Source: Platycnemis pennipes
Lineage: Eukaryota > Arthropoda > Insecta > Odonata > Platycnemididae
DNA: 64,000 nucleotides
Direction: 5' to 3'
Assembly: GCA_933228895.1 (NCBI GenBank)
Contig: OW121853.1
Coordinates: 77,918,645-77,982,644 of the forward strand
In this document: piece after piece, positions 48,450 through 59,839 of the stretch
Position numbering within the stretch: the stretch's first letter is position 1
Layout: each line of letters begins with the position of its first letter
Made by a program: the position numbers and the translations under genes
The notes under the pieces: generated by a model
What the model saw: only the letters and a program-made list of their open reading frames with translations
Told to the model about the DNA's origin: nothing
The model's database searches: none

Positions 48450-50635
48450 GTTAATTTACTTTGGGACTATATAGTCCCATGGAGCACATATACATAACAT
48501 TTATGTATATTTTCAGTTGCTAATTTTATAACATTTACAAAAACAGAGAAAAGATATTGCTGCATAATAAAATTCAGGAAACACAAAATATTAGAGGTAA
48601 ATATTGTTTCAGAAAGAATGAGATAAAAATATTAAAGACATAACAATTACAATGCTTTGTATATGTAGCCACAAATGGTATATAATATACCAAAAGAAAA
48701 AAACAACAAGAAAGAAGTAAATGATGCATTGGATATACATATTATTATTTAGAACATAACTACTGCTTCAGAATTGGCTGGGGAAAGGGGGGGGGAGGTA
48801 GACTGCAGCAGGAGGGTGCTGGCAGAGGATGTAGGAAGAGGGGAATGGCAGACAGAAAAATTACACGGCCGACGGCTCGAGTGTAATACATGGGGCGGGG
48901 AAAAAGGCGATCAAATATTTGATCTCGCGAATATTTTTTTCCTCCAAACGACTCTCGCTCTGTGTCCCCCCACTCTTGGAGATGAGGATCGAACGAGATC
49001 GAGGGGGAGGGACACGTGGGGAGGGAAGAGTGGTTGCGGGGGAGGAGGCAGCAGACACGTTCACCTGATGGGAACACAGGCGTGCGGGACAGAGAGAACT
49101 GGAAGTATGGGAGCGTGGCCAGAAGTCAACGATATTGACACTTGCGGTGCACACGAACGGGCTCGACTTAATGGAAACACTCCGGAGAGCATTTTCGAAT
49201 TTTTTTCTCATTCCATTTCCGTCCACCGATCGTAGGTTCTCGTCAGTTATACGTACGAGTGTTGACGCGGAGAACGAGGATGGGCGTTAAACAAGGCGAC
49301 GCCTACATAATAATGGAGATCATACACTGAAATTTTATCATGCACATTATTTCCCTTGCCAATATCCCTTTTTCTCGAATTTAAACATTATTCTAAGTTT
49401 TCGTCAAAGATATTGCTTGTTTATCATTTAAATCAACAGAAAAATCTTTTAGACAAATCGTATATAAAATACAACGCCTACGTGGAGACGTATTAAACAA
49501 ACAATAAATAGGAAAGGATTATTGTCGGCAGGAGACATGTATTTTACTTTTAATCGTACAATTAAAAAATTAATAAGTTATTGCACATTATAAATACGTT
49601 CACATCAATAAACCTGTCTTTACTATTTTGCATGTACACGGCCCTCTTTCATTTCAGTAATCCAAAAAAAAAACAAAAAGACAATCTTTTTTTTGGGGAG
49701 GATGGGGGGAACAGTTGAACGTGTGAAATTTTGTACAAGTTTACATGTATCATAATGATCCGGGCAATTCTCTAATTCTTCATCAACGCTTATTTATCCA
49801 CACTTCCTGCCAACTGACTTTTCAATTCAGGTTCTAGTGCATTTCAATCGGTTCTTTCTAAAATCTAATGGCCAGTAATAATATAAATTTGAATGAAAAT
49901 ATAGCTTCCGAGAAATCCTTTACATGGAGCACATAATTACGTGGAATTGAAAAGTGGGCACCACGGAAACAAGGCAGACAAAACCCACCATGAGGAAGCA
50001 GAAATGTGTGTTTGGAGGGACCGCAAGAAAAAAAACTAAAAGACAAACATCAATTGAATGAACATAGAAAACACTAGATATAAATAAAAACAGGTCGATA
50101 AAATTCTTGTTAACACTGCATTAAACATAATGGTCACGTAACGAGTATTCTGTAATCAAAGTGTTGGAGAAAAACAAGAGAGAAGGACCGAAGAAAATAC
50201 CTTGTAGATGTCAAGAAAAAAATGGAATGTGATTTTTACCGCAAAAGAGAAGTTACAACTGTAAAGAGGGAGAAATGGTTGCCTTGACAAGACAAAACCT
50301 TAGACGTGTAATGATGCAGTAGTCAAAGGAAGCAGATTTTAAAAGAGTGATTACGAAACATAGAATAAATTACCCTAGGAATTTTATTTGTAAGTAGCAA
50401 TAATTATTCAGTCCCTGCTTGTCCCTGCTTGAAGATAAAAGGATTCAAAAACAAGGGGGCAAGAGCAGACACTGTAGGAGTGGCAAGTTTTTAAATTATT
50501 AACGTAGAAAAACCAAGCCCGACACTACCCCAATATCAGAATAATAATGGCGAAAAAAGAGCAGAAATAGGGGGAGGAAACTGATGCTTGGTGCAAAATT
50601 ATTTCTGGGTTACTCGGGAATAGAAGAACAGGCCC
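48450..50635. other. Gene-less stretch
   Basis: 48760-49240 is GC-richer with overlapping frames on both strands (153 and 121 codons), but composition is G/A-skewed and no domain is visible. The rest is AT-rich with no recognised repeat. Confidence 0.35.
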
Positions 50636-50689
50636 TATGGTAATACGAAGACAAGGAAAGAAAGCGTATTATGAACAGTCTGGGTGAGT

Positions 50690-50985
50690 AATGAATAGGC
50701 CTTTGAGGGGAAAGAAAGAGAGAGGGATGAAGTGAACAAAAGATACTGAGAATAATAAGAAGTAAATTGATTGGACGTATTCAGAGAAACAATAGCGCAA
50801 CGCGGAGAGTAATGAATAGGCTGCTAGGAGAGGAAAACTAGTAAGAGAGGCCAAAGATTGATAACTAGAGAGAAGAAAGACAACAGCTAGGGTACCCGGA
50901 AAAATCGGAATAGAACAGCTTTAACGGCTTCCGGAAACCAATCTTATGGTCCTTGCCCCTTTTACGGTGATGATGATGATGAAAC
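50690..50985 (+). mobile_element. Possible LINE tail with (TGA)n
   Basis: aagtaaattgattggacgta reads KLIGRIQR, like the R..IGHILR zone of family L1. The phrase cggcttccggaaaccaatct is followed downstream by gatgatgatgatgaa at about 50968-50981. A TGA-type tail fits a LINE 3' end, but the coding match is too short to be sure, and it may belong to another family. Confidence 0.35.
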
Positions 50986-50989
50986 TCTA

Positions 50990-53465
50990 GCAACGGGGGC
51001 AATTCCCAAGGCCATTTCCTCATTGAAACTCTTCGGGTAGGATGCAGATGAGAGGAAATTTTCAAGAACGTGAAAGGGGAAACGCATTGGAAGAACGTTG
51101 GTAATATGCATGAGGTGCGAAGAAAGAAGAAACGTGACGTCGGCTTTCCCACAGGGAATTCAATTATGCACGAGATGTGCGTTTCGCATCAGCAGTCACG
51201 TGATGCCCTCGGCTGCAATTCGTCATCGACGAAGGCGCGAAATTCCGTAATTCCCGAGTCACCTGGGAGCCGTACATCCAGCGAAATGATTAATTACGAC
51301 AACATTAAAAGACCATGCCAGGCATCACCGCGACGATGTATCAAACTGCGCGAGAAATTTTCAAACTAGAGCATTAGCGCTCGTGAGTTATCTCCATAAA
51401 AAAAGATATGATACGCGTTCCTTTTTTTATTGAGTTCAATCAAAACGATACACACTTGTGTTTTACTTAACACGCGAACAGCAACGTAAATAAAAGCTGC
51501 AAAAAGGTATTCTTCCATTGTATTCCTGCATTGCATTGAGAGTATTTTATTAAGTCTATAAGGAAAAAGCATTCTTCAATTGCAATGAATAAACGAAGTT
51601 CACTTGAGCGTGCTGCACGGTCTATTTAACGCTTCATTCCATTTTACTAAAAACATTTAAGTTATTTAAGAGAAAGGTACAACTGCACTGGTGCAAAAAT
51701 GTATGAAAACCTGAAGTTTTGAAGAAGCATCGCAGGAAAAATAAATGCTTATGACAACCTACACACGACACAACTACAATACTTGAGCTCAAATGAATGT
51801 TATTTTGTGCCGGACAGATAGCAATAAAATATCATTACCGCACGATTTTTCTTCGCGGACCAATTAAAGGTTTAACTTTTGTCTTGTGAGTTGCTCTTTG
51901 GCGGCATGTAGAAAGAGTAAGATTGTATAATAAGGAACCAATTTCTCATTGTCATAAGAAGGAAAATTAAAGTGATAAGTCTTCATTTATTTTCGAAGAA
52001 AAATACGGATAGAAATATTCCCACAAAAATTTGCATCACTCGTTAAGTTGACAATTCTCAAGCAGTGAAAAAGGCGACTTAAAACTTAAAAGTTACTTTC
52101 CTGACTATATTTTTCTAGAGCAGCTATGAAGTCTCAGTTTCATCAGAGACAAATTTCCTCAGTAAGTGTTAAACTTTTTTCAGTACGTGTACCTGGATGA
52201 ACAGCTAATCATAGAATTGGAAGGGAAATATACTATCATGGTAACTTCAACTAAAAAATCGATATCATTACAACTCTACAAAGGACTCTGAAAAACATCA
52301 ATGCCTTCAAGGCATTTCTAATGCGGTTAAAAGCTGCTTACTCTCATTAGAATGTTCTCTAAAGCACGCCAATCATCTTCAAAGAGAGTTGTCGAAAAAG
52401 GAGCTAATTTATTGAAAGAACAGAGGCTCATTAGCCCCATAGAGAGAAGGGAAACACTTTACTCCCTCTCTTACGATGAACGCATGGAGTCTTCCGGAAG
52501 AACGCGGTATAAAAGCCAGTCTCTAGGCCTCGGGGAAGCCATAAGACCGCTCAGCGAACCCGTGTGTTGCTCTCGTAGACTGAAAAATAGCTGACAGGTG
52601 ACCAATCAACGCATGGAGGCTAACGAGAACGAAAATTAGGAGAGAGAGATGATTCCGGATCGCTGAGCGTGGTGGAAAAGCCAATATTTCGAGTTACCAA
52701 GTGGCAGAGTAACATAGCGGAACCAAGGATACTCACCGCACACCTTTGAAGTTCATCGTTTGGTGCCTGCCGGGGAAAATCTCAGGAATTTTCCCGAGCG
52801 CTACCCATTGGGCGGTCGGGCAAGAGCCGTCCCACGGGATGGGATGGGATGATGGGTGAAGACACGGTCTCTAAAGGCAGAGTGTGTGCTTCGGGGTGGG
52901 AGAAAGGACTAAGGGACGGGGGCGGCCACTCAAGCGGACGCCTCCGGTCAGATTTTGCGAAACAAACGTTGGGGAAGGAGGTGGACGAGTGCAAGAGGTC
53001 CGTCCGCTAACAGCCAGCGCAAACAGTGCGGCGGCGCCGGAGAAGGCAAACACGGGGGCCGGACAGCGGGGAGGGAAGAGAAGGGAATGGAAGGACTGCC
53101 AACGGCTGAAACGGAGCGCTGAGCAAATCGTTCGACGAATCCAGCAGCATTAACGAGCCATCGCAAGCCGCTCGCGGAGACCTGACATGAGCACGAACCC
53201 ATATCTCCCCGCCAGCGTGCACCCGACAAGACGAAACATTTCCGCACAGGTTACAGTAATTTTATTGGAACAAAATCGCTATGTCGTAAAAGTGGCGAAA
53301 TGTATGCCAATAACTTCAAATACGATGGCATCAATGGGACATAGAGAATCCAAAAAAAGCCCAGCTACGAGAGTGTAGAACTCTTTCTAATTTTCCTCAT
53401 GCGCACATTCCAAGGGACAGAAGGGAAAAGAGCTAGGAAAGCTCTCAGAGCCTCACACTATCTGC
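50990..53465. other. Gene-less stretch with two GC-balanced islands
   Basis: 51130-51360 is a low-repeat island with homeodomain-type words (gattaattacgac) and an E-box-like cacgtg; it could be regulatory. 52790-53170 is GC- and CpG-rich (gcggcggcgccgg at 53028) and resembles an insect 5' UTR or promoter. No start codon context, splice site or protein domain backs either. The remaining DNA is AT-rich. Confidence 0.3.
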
Positions 53466-53469
53466 CAAT

Positions 53470-53551
53470 AGTGCATGTTTGTTGATCTTCACCCCCTGCC
53501 ACACACCCTCGCGGTGGCTTTCAAGGTATCGCGTAGATGTAGACGTAGATA
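53470..53551 (+). mobile_element. tagatg-tailed SINE-like repeat, 3' part
   Basis: gtgcatgtttgttgatcttc, accccctgccacacaccctc, gcggtggctttcaaggtatc and gtagatgtagacgtagat: a well-preserved copy of the family end, about 110 bp upstream of the 80-bp tandem array. Confidence 0.75.
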
Positions 53552-53660
53552 TACCTCACCCTCACAACCCCATATTTATTAAATTTTCCCGTACATTTAG
53601 TTCGTACCTGTAGGTACAAAAATTAAAATAACCCCCGGAACCCTATTGATAATATAATTT

Positions 53661-54220
53661 GTTTAAATACACATCTTTTTTATGTGCTGATACTATTGAA
53701 ATATTTTATGTTTATGTCCTATTATCTGTCAGGTAGTATAGTTTAAATACACATCTTTTTTATTTGCTGATACTATTGAAATATTTTATGTTTATGTCCT
53801 ATTATCTGTCAGGTAGTATAGTTTAAATACACATCTTTTTTATGTGCTGATACTATTGAAATATTTTATGTTTATGTCCTATTATCTGTCAGGTAGTATA
53901 GTTTAAATACACATCTTTTTTATGTGCTGATACTATTGAAATATTTTATGTTTATGTCCTATTATCTGTCAGGTAGTATAGTTTAAATACACATCTTTTT
54001 TATGTGCTGATACTATTGAAATATTTTATGTTTATGTCCTATTATCTGTCAGGTAGTATAGTTTAAATACACATCTTTTTTATGTGCTGATACTATTGAA
54101 ATATTTTATGTTTATGTCCTATTATCTGTCAGGTAGTATAGTTTAAATACACATCTTTTTTATGTGCTGATACTATTGAAATATTTTATGCTTATGTCCT
54201 ATTATCTGTCAGGTAGTATT
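53661..54220. repeat. Tandem array, seven 80-bp units
   Basis: Units start at 53661, 53741, 53821, 53901, 53981, 54061 and 54141 with gtttaaatacacatctttt and end with ctgtcaggtagtata. Only three substitutions separate the seven copies: g to t at 53764 (unit 2), t to c at 54191 and a to t at 54220 (both unit 7). Units 1 and 3-6 are identical. The unit is AT-rich and has no coding frame of note. Such uniformity indicates very recent amplification or continued homogenisation. Edges are sharp on both sides. Confidence 0.98.
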
Positions 54221-54224
54221 CCGG

Positions 54225-55860
54225 CAGTTGGTTTTTTCCTCAATTCTTTTGCGAGTATTCTAAAATATAAAGCACGCATTGCTCTTGAATTATCATAATC
54301 TAGGTTACCTATGTACTGAAGTCTCATATATTCAGTTTTAAAAAAAATTGCCTTGTATTCATCGCATAAGAGCACATATAAACGGTCACATATCTTGGCA
54401 TAAAGTTACTTACCTGACCTTAGTCAATTAATATTTAATGAATTATCACTTTTAAAAGATTGAATTCACCATTTACTGCGAACATCGAGGACCAAGAGAG
54501 AGAAGTGAAAAAACAACACCGAGGGATGAAAGAAACCAATCTGCTGCAGATCGCCACCCTCCAGTGTCCCCTCGAGGACGTCAGAAACAGACGGAATCTT
54601 CCCCCAAGCCTTCTCCAGCAGCCCTTTACTGTCGATCTTATACCCTCCTACCCTTCCTCCCCTTCCACTTCCGCTCCTTCATCCTTTAGACCCATTTTTT
54701 TCTCAAGCCTTCCCGTCGCCCCCCCGGCGCGTTGCAATCGCTCCCGCTGCACTAGATGGAAGTGGAAAGGGTGCCGTAGAGTGCAGATGAGAGAGTCCAA
54801 TCCAGGGTGTCCCAGCAATTAAGACGACTGTCTCCACGTCTGAGGAGTAATTCGGGCCCTACTTTTTTTTGCTCCAGGAGAGAAAGAAAGCGGGTGAGGG
54901 TTTTATCCCGAAGCTAGACAAGAGGAGAAATATATAAAGATATATCCCCAACTGTGACTTGGAAAGTGCTGAAAAATTTCACCCGCGTCGAGCACAACTG
55001 AAGTTTAAACGGTGAAAAATTATTCTAAATCTGTTAGCGCATTCCATGAATGGTTGCATGAGTGATAATGGAAGCGATGTACACGCGATATTCCAGGTGC
55101 TAGTCCTTGGCCATCACGATCATTTATTCCATGGATTAAAGTGACACTTGGCCAAACTGCTACCCACGCTCACTTTCCCCAGCCAATAGCCATCCTTTTC
55201 ACTATCGCTTTTCACAATCCTACAAAACTAGATAAGTCACGAAGTTCATTGGCACCATAAAATAGGTCACTAAAGGATAGCCATCAATAAAGAAACGGTT
55301 AAATTTGTATCACGGCACCTTCTATATCTCAATCACAATAATTGTATAACTACCTATTACCAATGATTCATAGTACGTAAATCTTGACTATATCAAGCTT
55401 TCAAAACATCAAAACAATTTTTTTTACATATTAAAAGCGAAACTAAATGCATTTAATGATACGCTCACGGACACATAAATGTAAGCACGGTAGATAGCTC
55501 ACGGGAGGGACTATTCACACAAAATATCGAATTTAAGCAATGCAACAACTCCTGAAGGTACTAATCACAAACTGCTACTCGAAATAATGTTGTTCCATGC
55601 TCATTATAAATGATCACGATACCTTTGTTCTACCATCGGCTGATTATATAACACGTGATAATATCTTCCATCGTGACTCAAACCATTTTCATGGCGCATA
55701 CGCAGTGATAAAAGGACCTGAGGGAAAATACGGCTCTTAAGAACGACATGAAAGTAAAGGGCCGCCGTCGCAGCTCTTTTGAGCTCGAACAGGAGACGAG
55801 CGAAAGTCGAAGTGGCGTCACAAAAACACTCGCGTGCATCGCAATAAACCCCTCGCAAGG
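54225..55860. other. Gene-less stretch
   Basis: A 120-codon plus frame at 54460-54822 passes through a pyrimidine-rich block (54600-54740) and has Pro/Ser low complexity; no domain is recognised. The rest is AT-rich with no visible repeat. Confidence 0.4.
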
Positions 55861-55864
55861 GCTC

Positions 55865-55945
55865 GAGTGTGATCGCTGATGGCGTGACCGGCGACGCTCC
55901 CTCGAGAGGGTCGCGGGTTCAACACCCGCCGGAGGCAAAGTTGTT
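55865..55945 (+). mobile_element. tRNA-like SINE head
   Basis: gatggcgtgaccggcgacgc followed by agggtcgcgggttcaacacc gives an A-box-like and a B-box (ggttcaacacc) at tRNA spacing. The minus frame crossing it reads PPAGVEPATL, a word often produced by reverse reading of SINE tRNA heads. Surrounding DNA (55740-56300) is CpG-rich, so the ends are unclear. Confidence 0.45.
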
Positions 55946-56398
55946 GAACCCGCCACCCGTCTCTCCTCGTCACGCGAGAGCCGCGATCGCTCCCGGCATC
56001 ATGCATGAACGTTCGAACGCTCGCGAGAGGCAGTCTTCGTTCCTTTGTTTCGATCTCCGGCCTCGATTCCCAGCAGGGGAGGGGAGGGAGTGCATATGCG
56101 TTCCTCCTGCTCTGGTGACGCGAGGAAAATGCCAATTGGCCGTTTCGGGAGAAGAATCGAGGTCTCGATGCGAGCGATCGATAGGGAGGGATGGTGAAAG
56201 AGAGAGAGAGAGAGGGAATCGAGAGGTGTTGATGAATGGTAGGCGTGGTCTCGTCTGACCATCACGAGGCCGTTGGCATCAAGGAGGTTAGAATGTACTG
56301 GAGGAGGAGTTGAATCGAGAAGCCTGCGGCCATCCTGGTAGGGACGGGAATAGAGGCTTGCCCCTCGAGATACTCGTGCTGATGATGTTTTTCATGCA
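55946..56398. other. CpG-rich gene-less stretch
   Basis: It contains overlapping frames on both strands (129 and 105 codons) with no domain, and a GA microsatellite at about 56198-56214. It could be a promoter-proximal region; nothing confirms that. Confidence 0.35.
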
Positions 56399-56411
56399 CT
56401 AAAAGTTAGGT
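56399..56411. repeat. Target-site duplication, left (13 bp)
   Basis: ctaaaagttaggt, an exact copy of 56683-56695 on the other side of the SINE. Confidence 0.9.
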
Positions 56412-56682
56412 CCCACTCACTCGGTGATTCAACCCGAAAGTTGGTTTTGATAGGTGAGGGTTGAGCTCACCCCGTACTAAGCAAATGGCGTGTGAAATTC
56501 ACACATTCAGGGTAGGGGGGCCAGTTCCTTTCCCTAGGCCACCTGATTTTTCCTAAGAAGTTCTGACACACAGAAAATCGAATCGTCAGGAATTTATATG
56601 GGGGTGTCCAGAAAGGGTCTTGCCCGGGATTTGAACCCGGGACCCTCCGGTAGTGCTCTACCCACTAGGCCACCACGACCCC
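56412..56682 (-). mobile_element. tRNA-headed SINE bounded by 13-bp duplications
   Basis: On the minus strand the element begins with a 67-nt tRNA-like head (about 56681 to 56615). GGGTC at its start pairs with GACCC at its end. An A-box (tggcctagtgggtagagc) and a B-box (gggttcaaatccc) inside a perfect T-arm (cccgg/ccggg) are present. A full anticodon arm is missing, so it is not a working tRNA gene. About 200 bp of unrelated body follow, ending cgagtgagtggga with no poly-A. Perfect 13-bp flanking duplications (56399-56411, 56683-56695) fix both ends. The intact boxes and duplications suggest a young insertion. Confidence 0.92.
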
Positions 56683-56695
56683 CTAAAAGTTAGGT
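56683..56695. repeat. Target-site duplication, right (13 bp)
   Basis: Exact second copy of ctaaaagttaggt next to the tRNA head of the SINE. Confidence 0.9.
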
Positions 56696-56937
56696 AGTAA
56701 GATGAATTATGGAAAGCGTATTGAAAATCCGTCAAGGAAACAAGAGGAAAGTGCGCAAACAAGCAAGTAAATGCCAAATATGTAGTTTAAATAAATTAAA
56801 TTCCATACAAAATTTCCTAGAAATTTGATGTCAATATCTTGAAAGTGGATGTATTTTCGATATTATTGCTTTGGATGTATTGCCTTGAAGAAGAAAATCC
56901 CACAAGATCTGTCTCAACTGTTTGTGTATAATCATGC

Positions 56938-56986
56938 TCCAAAGGAAGTTATTCCTAGAGCAAATAAAAATATCCATCTATCTCAA
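56938..56986 (+). mobile_element. LINE 3' tail with (ATCT)n-like end
   Basis: gttattcctagagcaaataa followed by aatatccatctatctc repeats the terminal phrase found at 2713-2755. It lies inside a 107-codon frame (56849-57172), which is therefore partly repeat-derived and probably not a gene. Confidence 0.55.
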
Positions 56987-57244
56987 TTTGAAAAACTTTC
57001 AGTAATAAAAATGACTCCCAGGGTAATAAAATACATTAATATCCCAATGAAACAGCCCAAGGAAGACTTATGCCGCTGGATTGATCAAATAACCTCCAGC
57101 GTCGGTCTCTTTCCCGCTAAAAATAGTACAACGGGCACACGAAAGAACCTCGGGACCTGCGAGGATAACTAAAGATAGCGAGAGCATATCATTTTTATAC
57201 TACTGCTGCCTCAATTCTTATTTAGAGTGTCCAGATAATATTAG

Positions 57245-58180
57245 CGGCATTCAACTCGATGCAAATATTATTACCCTCAGGGCTCTGTTTTCGGCCCTCT
57301 ATTATTTTCCCTTTATATCCATGATCTTCCTAAGTGTATTATGAATTGTAAATACTTGTTATATGCTGATGACCTTCACATTTACTATCACTGCCCTCTG
57401 CATAAAATGAATTATGCAGTTTCCAAAGTAAATCAGGATGTTCAATCCATGATTTCATGGTCTGTTGATAGTAATTTTGTAACTAACTTTAGTAAAACTA
57501 AATCGATGTTACTTAGTACCTCCAAACTACTCAGACATGCTGACCTAAATGTTATGCCAAAGATTATTGCCGGTGATGTCGAAATATTATATGCTAACTC
57601 TGTTAAAAACCTTGGGGTCACAATGGTCCCTAACTCGTCTTGGCAAAACCATGTTCAAGCCATCTGCAATAAGATCAATATGATCCTGTTTCAGTTAAAA
57701 ACTCCTAAAAACCTATTGCCCCCTTATACCCGCAAGAAAATTGCATCCTCGCTAATATTCCCTCATATTGATTATTGTTGCCTTGTTTATCGTGACCTAA
57801 ATGAAGACATCAACATTCGAATTCAACGGCAATTAAATATGTGTGTTAGGTTCATTTATAATTTAAAAAAAGGTGATCATATTTCCAGATCCAGATTAAG
57901 ATGGCATAGAGTTAAAACAAGGAGGGAGTGCTTGCCTCTTTTTTGTACAAACTTTTCAAAAGTAAACAGCCTGAATGCATCGTGCAATTTTTCCAGACTA
58001 CGGAGAAAAACAGAAAATATTGAAACTCGAAGCTCACCACATAATTTAATAGTCCCACTTCATCGTACCACTACTTTCAATAAATCTTTTTCAGTTCTTG
58101 GGGAATAGTTATGGAACAGCACTCCTCATTCAATCAAAAATTATAATTCGCTGAAGACCTTTAAAAACATTGTTAAATAA
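57245..58180 (+). pseudogene. Non-LTR retrotransposon reverse transcriptase, truncated
   Basis: This is the best coding relic in the window. The frame opens at 57245 after a stop and carries PQGSVFGPLLFSLYIHDLPK from 57275 (the RT motif that precedes the catalytic block), then YLLYADD at 57356-57376 with the two catalytic aspartates intact, LGVTM, and a thumb region with IFPHIDYCCLVY and VRFIYNLKKGDHI. An in-frame TAG at 58106-58108 is followed by LWNSTPHSIKNYNSLKTFKN and a natural stop at 58178-58180. The fingers region and any endonuclease domain are missing upstream, as in 5'-truncated LINEs. The layout is jockey/CR1-like. The protein would make cDNA at a nicked target if whole; this copy cannot. 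It is distinct from the 18 kb relic. Confidence 0.88.
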
Positions 58181-58392
58181 AATGCTATTGCAAAAAAAAA
58201 CACAATTATACTTATCATGTTCTTCGATTACCTTGATTGCTATCATTATTTTGCTTATTGCTTGTACCCACTATCTTTTGTAACTACCTTTCTGTACTCG
58301 AGATCTCATAATAATGTTTACTTTTTGTATGTTCTTAGTGGACCAAGTGGTCCAAGAACAATAAACATTCCTTTATCCTTTATCTTTAAGCA
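58181..58392 (+). mobile_element. 3' UTR and tail of the 57 kb LINE
   Basis: Downstream of the stop comes AT-rich sequence, then a hairpin-forming ggaccaagtggtcc at 58340-58353, an aataaa at 58360-58365 and a tail of cctttatcctttatctt. A hairpin plus a short-repeat tail is a usual 3' end for CR1/L2-type elements. The exact end is not fixed because no duplication was found. Confidence 0.6.
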
Positions 58393-58536
58393 CATAACTC
58401 ACGGATTCGGGCACAAAATTGTGTTAGTCCTTAATGACGGAACAAAAACGTTAACTGAGGAAATGGTTTCCGGATTAACTTTGTGGAATACATCGAGAAT
58501 GGATAAAATGAAAATTCAATTGGTATATCCCACCGA

Positions 58537-58690
58537 ATATTAATAGATATGATCCGGGTTTCGATACGACGCATCTTCAGGTAAAGGAAAGAAATATGTC
58601 ATATTCTAATTTATATGACGACGGATCTCTGTTTTCTTCACCTGAAGGCGGCACAACGTGTAGAAACCCGGGTCATGTCAATAAATAATT
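58537..58690. repeat. Inverted repeat, ~35-50-bp arms
   Basis: The left arm reads atgatccgggtttcgatacg and gcatcttcaggt (58549-58582). The right arm (58640-58679) is acctgaaggcggcacaacgt, then tagaaacccgggtcatgt. Arms are imperfect reverse complements, extending weakly outward through attaat/attatt words. It may be a small foldback element or the paired ends of an element with ctagtttcg...cttcagg termini. Confidence 0.65.
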
Positions 58691-58765
58691 AGAGGAAAAA
58701 CCAATTAAATGCAAAGTGTTATCGACTTCTATTTAACCACATGATTTATTCAAACACGACTCATT

Positions 58766-59305
58766 TTGATTTGTTCACATCTTAATGTTACAAAACAAAT
58801 TGTACAATCATATGACGATAGGAAAACAAATCGAAAAGCGTCGCTTTTAATAAAACATCAGGAGATGCAGGAATTGTTAACATTTGCTGCATTAATTCCT
58901 AGATGTCAGACGGAGATGCCCGATCCCTCTCGCCCGGTACGCAGAAGTTGGTGGAACAACGCGTCGCAGGCGCCACAATTCCGAGAACGAATTCGCAAAG
59001 AATGCGAAGGGGCAATTCGATTCTTTCGCACACGCCGTATTCCCAGTGCAGTACTGAGACTCACGAACAATAGTTCCACTCGAGCGTCTGAAAACTTTTC
59101 CTCATTCTGCATACGAGTAGTACAGGGAGCAATTTGGATTCACATCCTTCACGCTAGCGCCTTCCCAGTCCTAATTCAGATTCAAGATAAATTAGCATCA
59201 ATGCCCCAAAGAGCAATCTCTACGTACACTTCTCGGACTGAATCGCTGCCCCCAACGACAAAGTGCTGCAATACGTGGAATGAAATTCCATTATGTAAAA
59301 CTTAA
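58766..59305 (+). other. 179-codon open frame, unrecognised
   Basis: This is the longest open frame in the window outside the LINE. The translated sequence is of mixed complexity (Arg- and Ser-rich middle, 58900-59100) and resembles no family I know. No signal peptide or membrane segment is evident. 58890-59110 is less AT-biased than its surroundings and seems free of repeats, so it could be a host exon, a UTR or an unrecognised transposon. I do not call it a gene. Confidence 0.2.
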
Positions 59306-59309
59306 ATCT

Positions 59310-59826
59310 GTGAATGTCCACGCAATTTTTTCCCTTACCCGACTGGTTTAAAAGCTTCAGCGTTGTTATCCGAGGATTGCACACCTGCTTCCCCTCATAT
59401 CGTCGTTCGTGACTCAATTGCGTTCTCCATTTCCTTAGAAATTCCAAACTATACCAAATTACCAATCCATCTGAAAAGGCGCATATAGCCTCAAGCTTTC
59501 TGGTACCTTCCAAGGCAGATACCATTTTAAATAACCCGGTTAAAGTAATCCAGCAAATTTTATCTGGAGAGCATTCTTCTAGAACCCCGAGTTGCCAACC
59601 CTATTCGTCCTGAAAGTCAGCACTTAACCATATCTAAGTACATAATAATTTAATTAAAGAATTAGATTATTTAAAAGATCTATTTAATTTACTGAAAGAT
59701 TTAAATTTTTCCCGGCGCATAATTAGCATGAAACTTTATAAATATTTGAGGTTAGTTTAGTGAAAGAATGTATTTGAACTAATTGAACCGCCTAGCCAAA
59801 TACTCTGTTATCCATTTAATATGAAG
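59310..59826. other. Gene-less stretch
   Basis: It is AT-rich, with no gene or bounded repeat seen. cgagttgccaaccct at 59588-59602 is the same word noted near 3560 in inverse. Confidence 0.4.
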
Positions 59827-59839
59827 ATAATGGTGAAAT

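Noticed and set aside
48774..49235. 153-codon plus frame as a gene
   Set aside because: Gly/Arg-rich from skewed composition, with a competing minus frame; no known motif.
53661..54220. CRISPR array
   Set aside because: The 80-bp units are contiguous and identical throughout, with no unique spacers, and the DNA is eukaryotic.
56615..56681. Functional tRNA gene on the minus strand
   Set aside because: The A-box, B-box and T-arm are good but a proper anticodon arm is missing. The head is joined to a SINE body inside target duplications.
56849..57172. 107-codon frame as a host exon
   Set aside because: It contains the repeated LINE-tail phrase also found at 2.7 kb, and the rest has no recognised domain.
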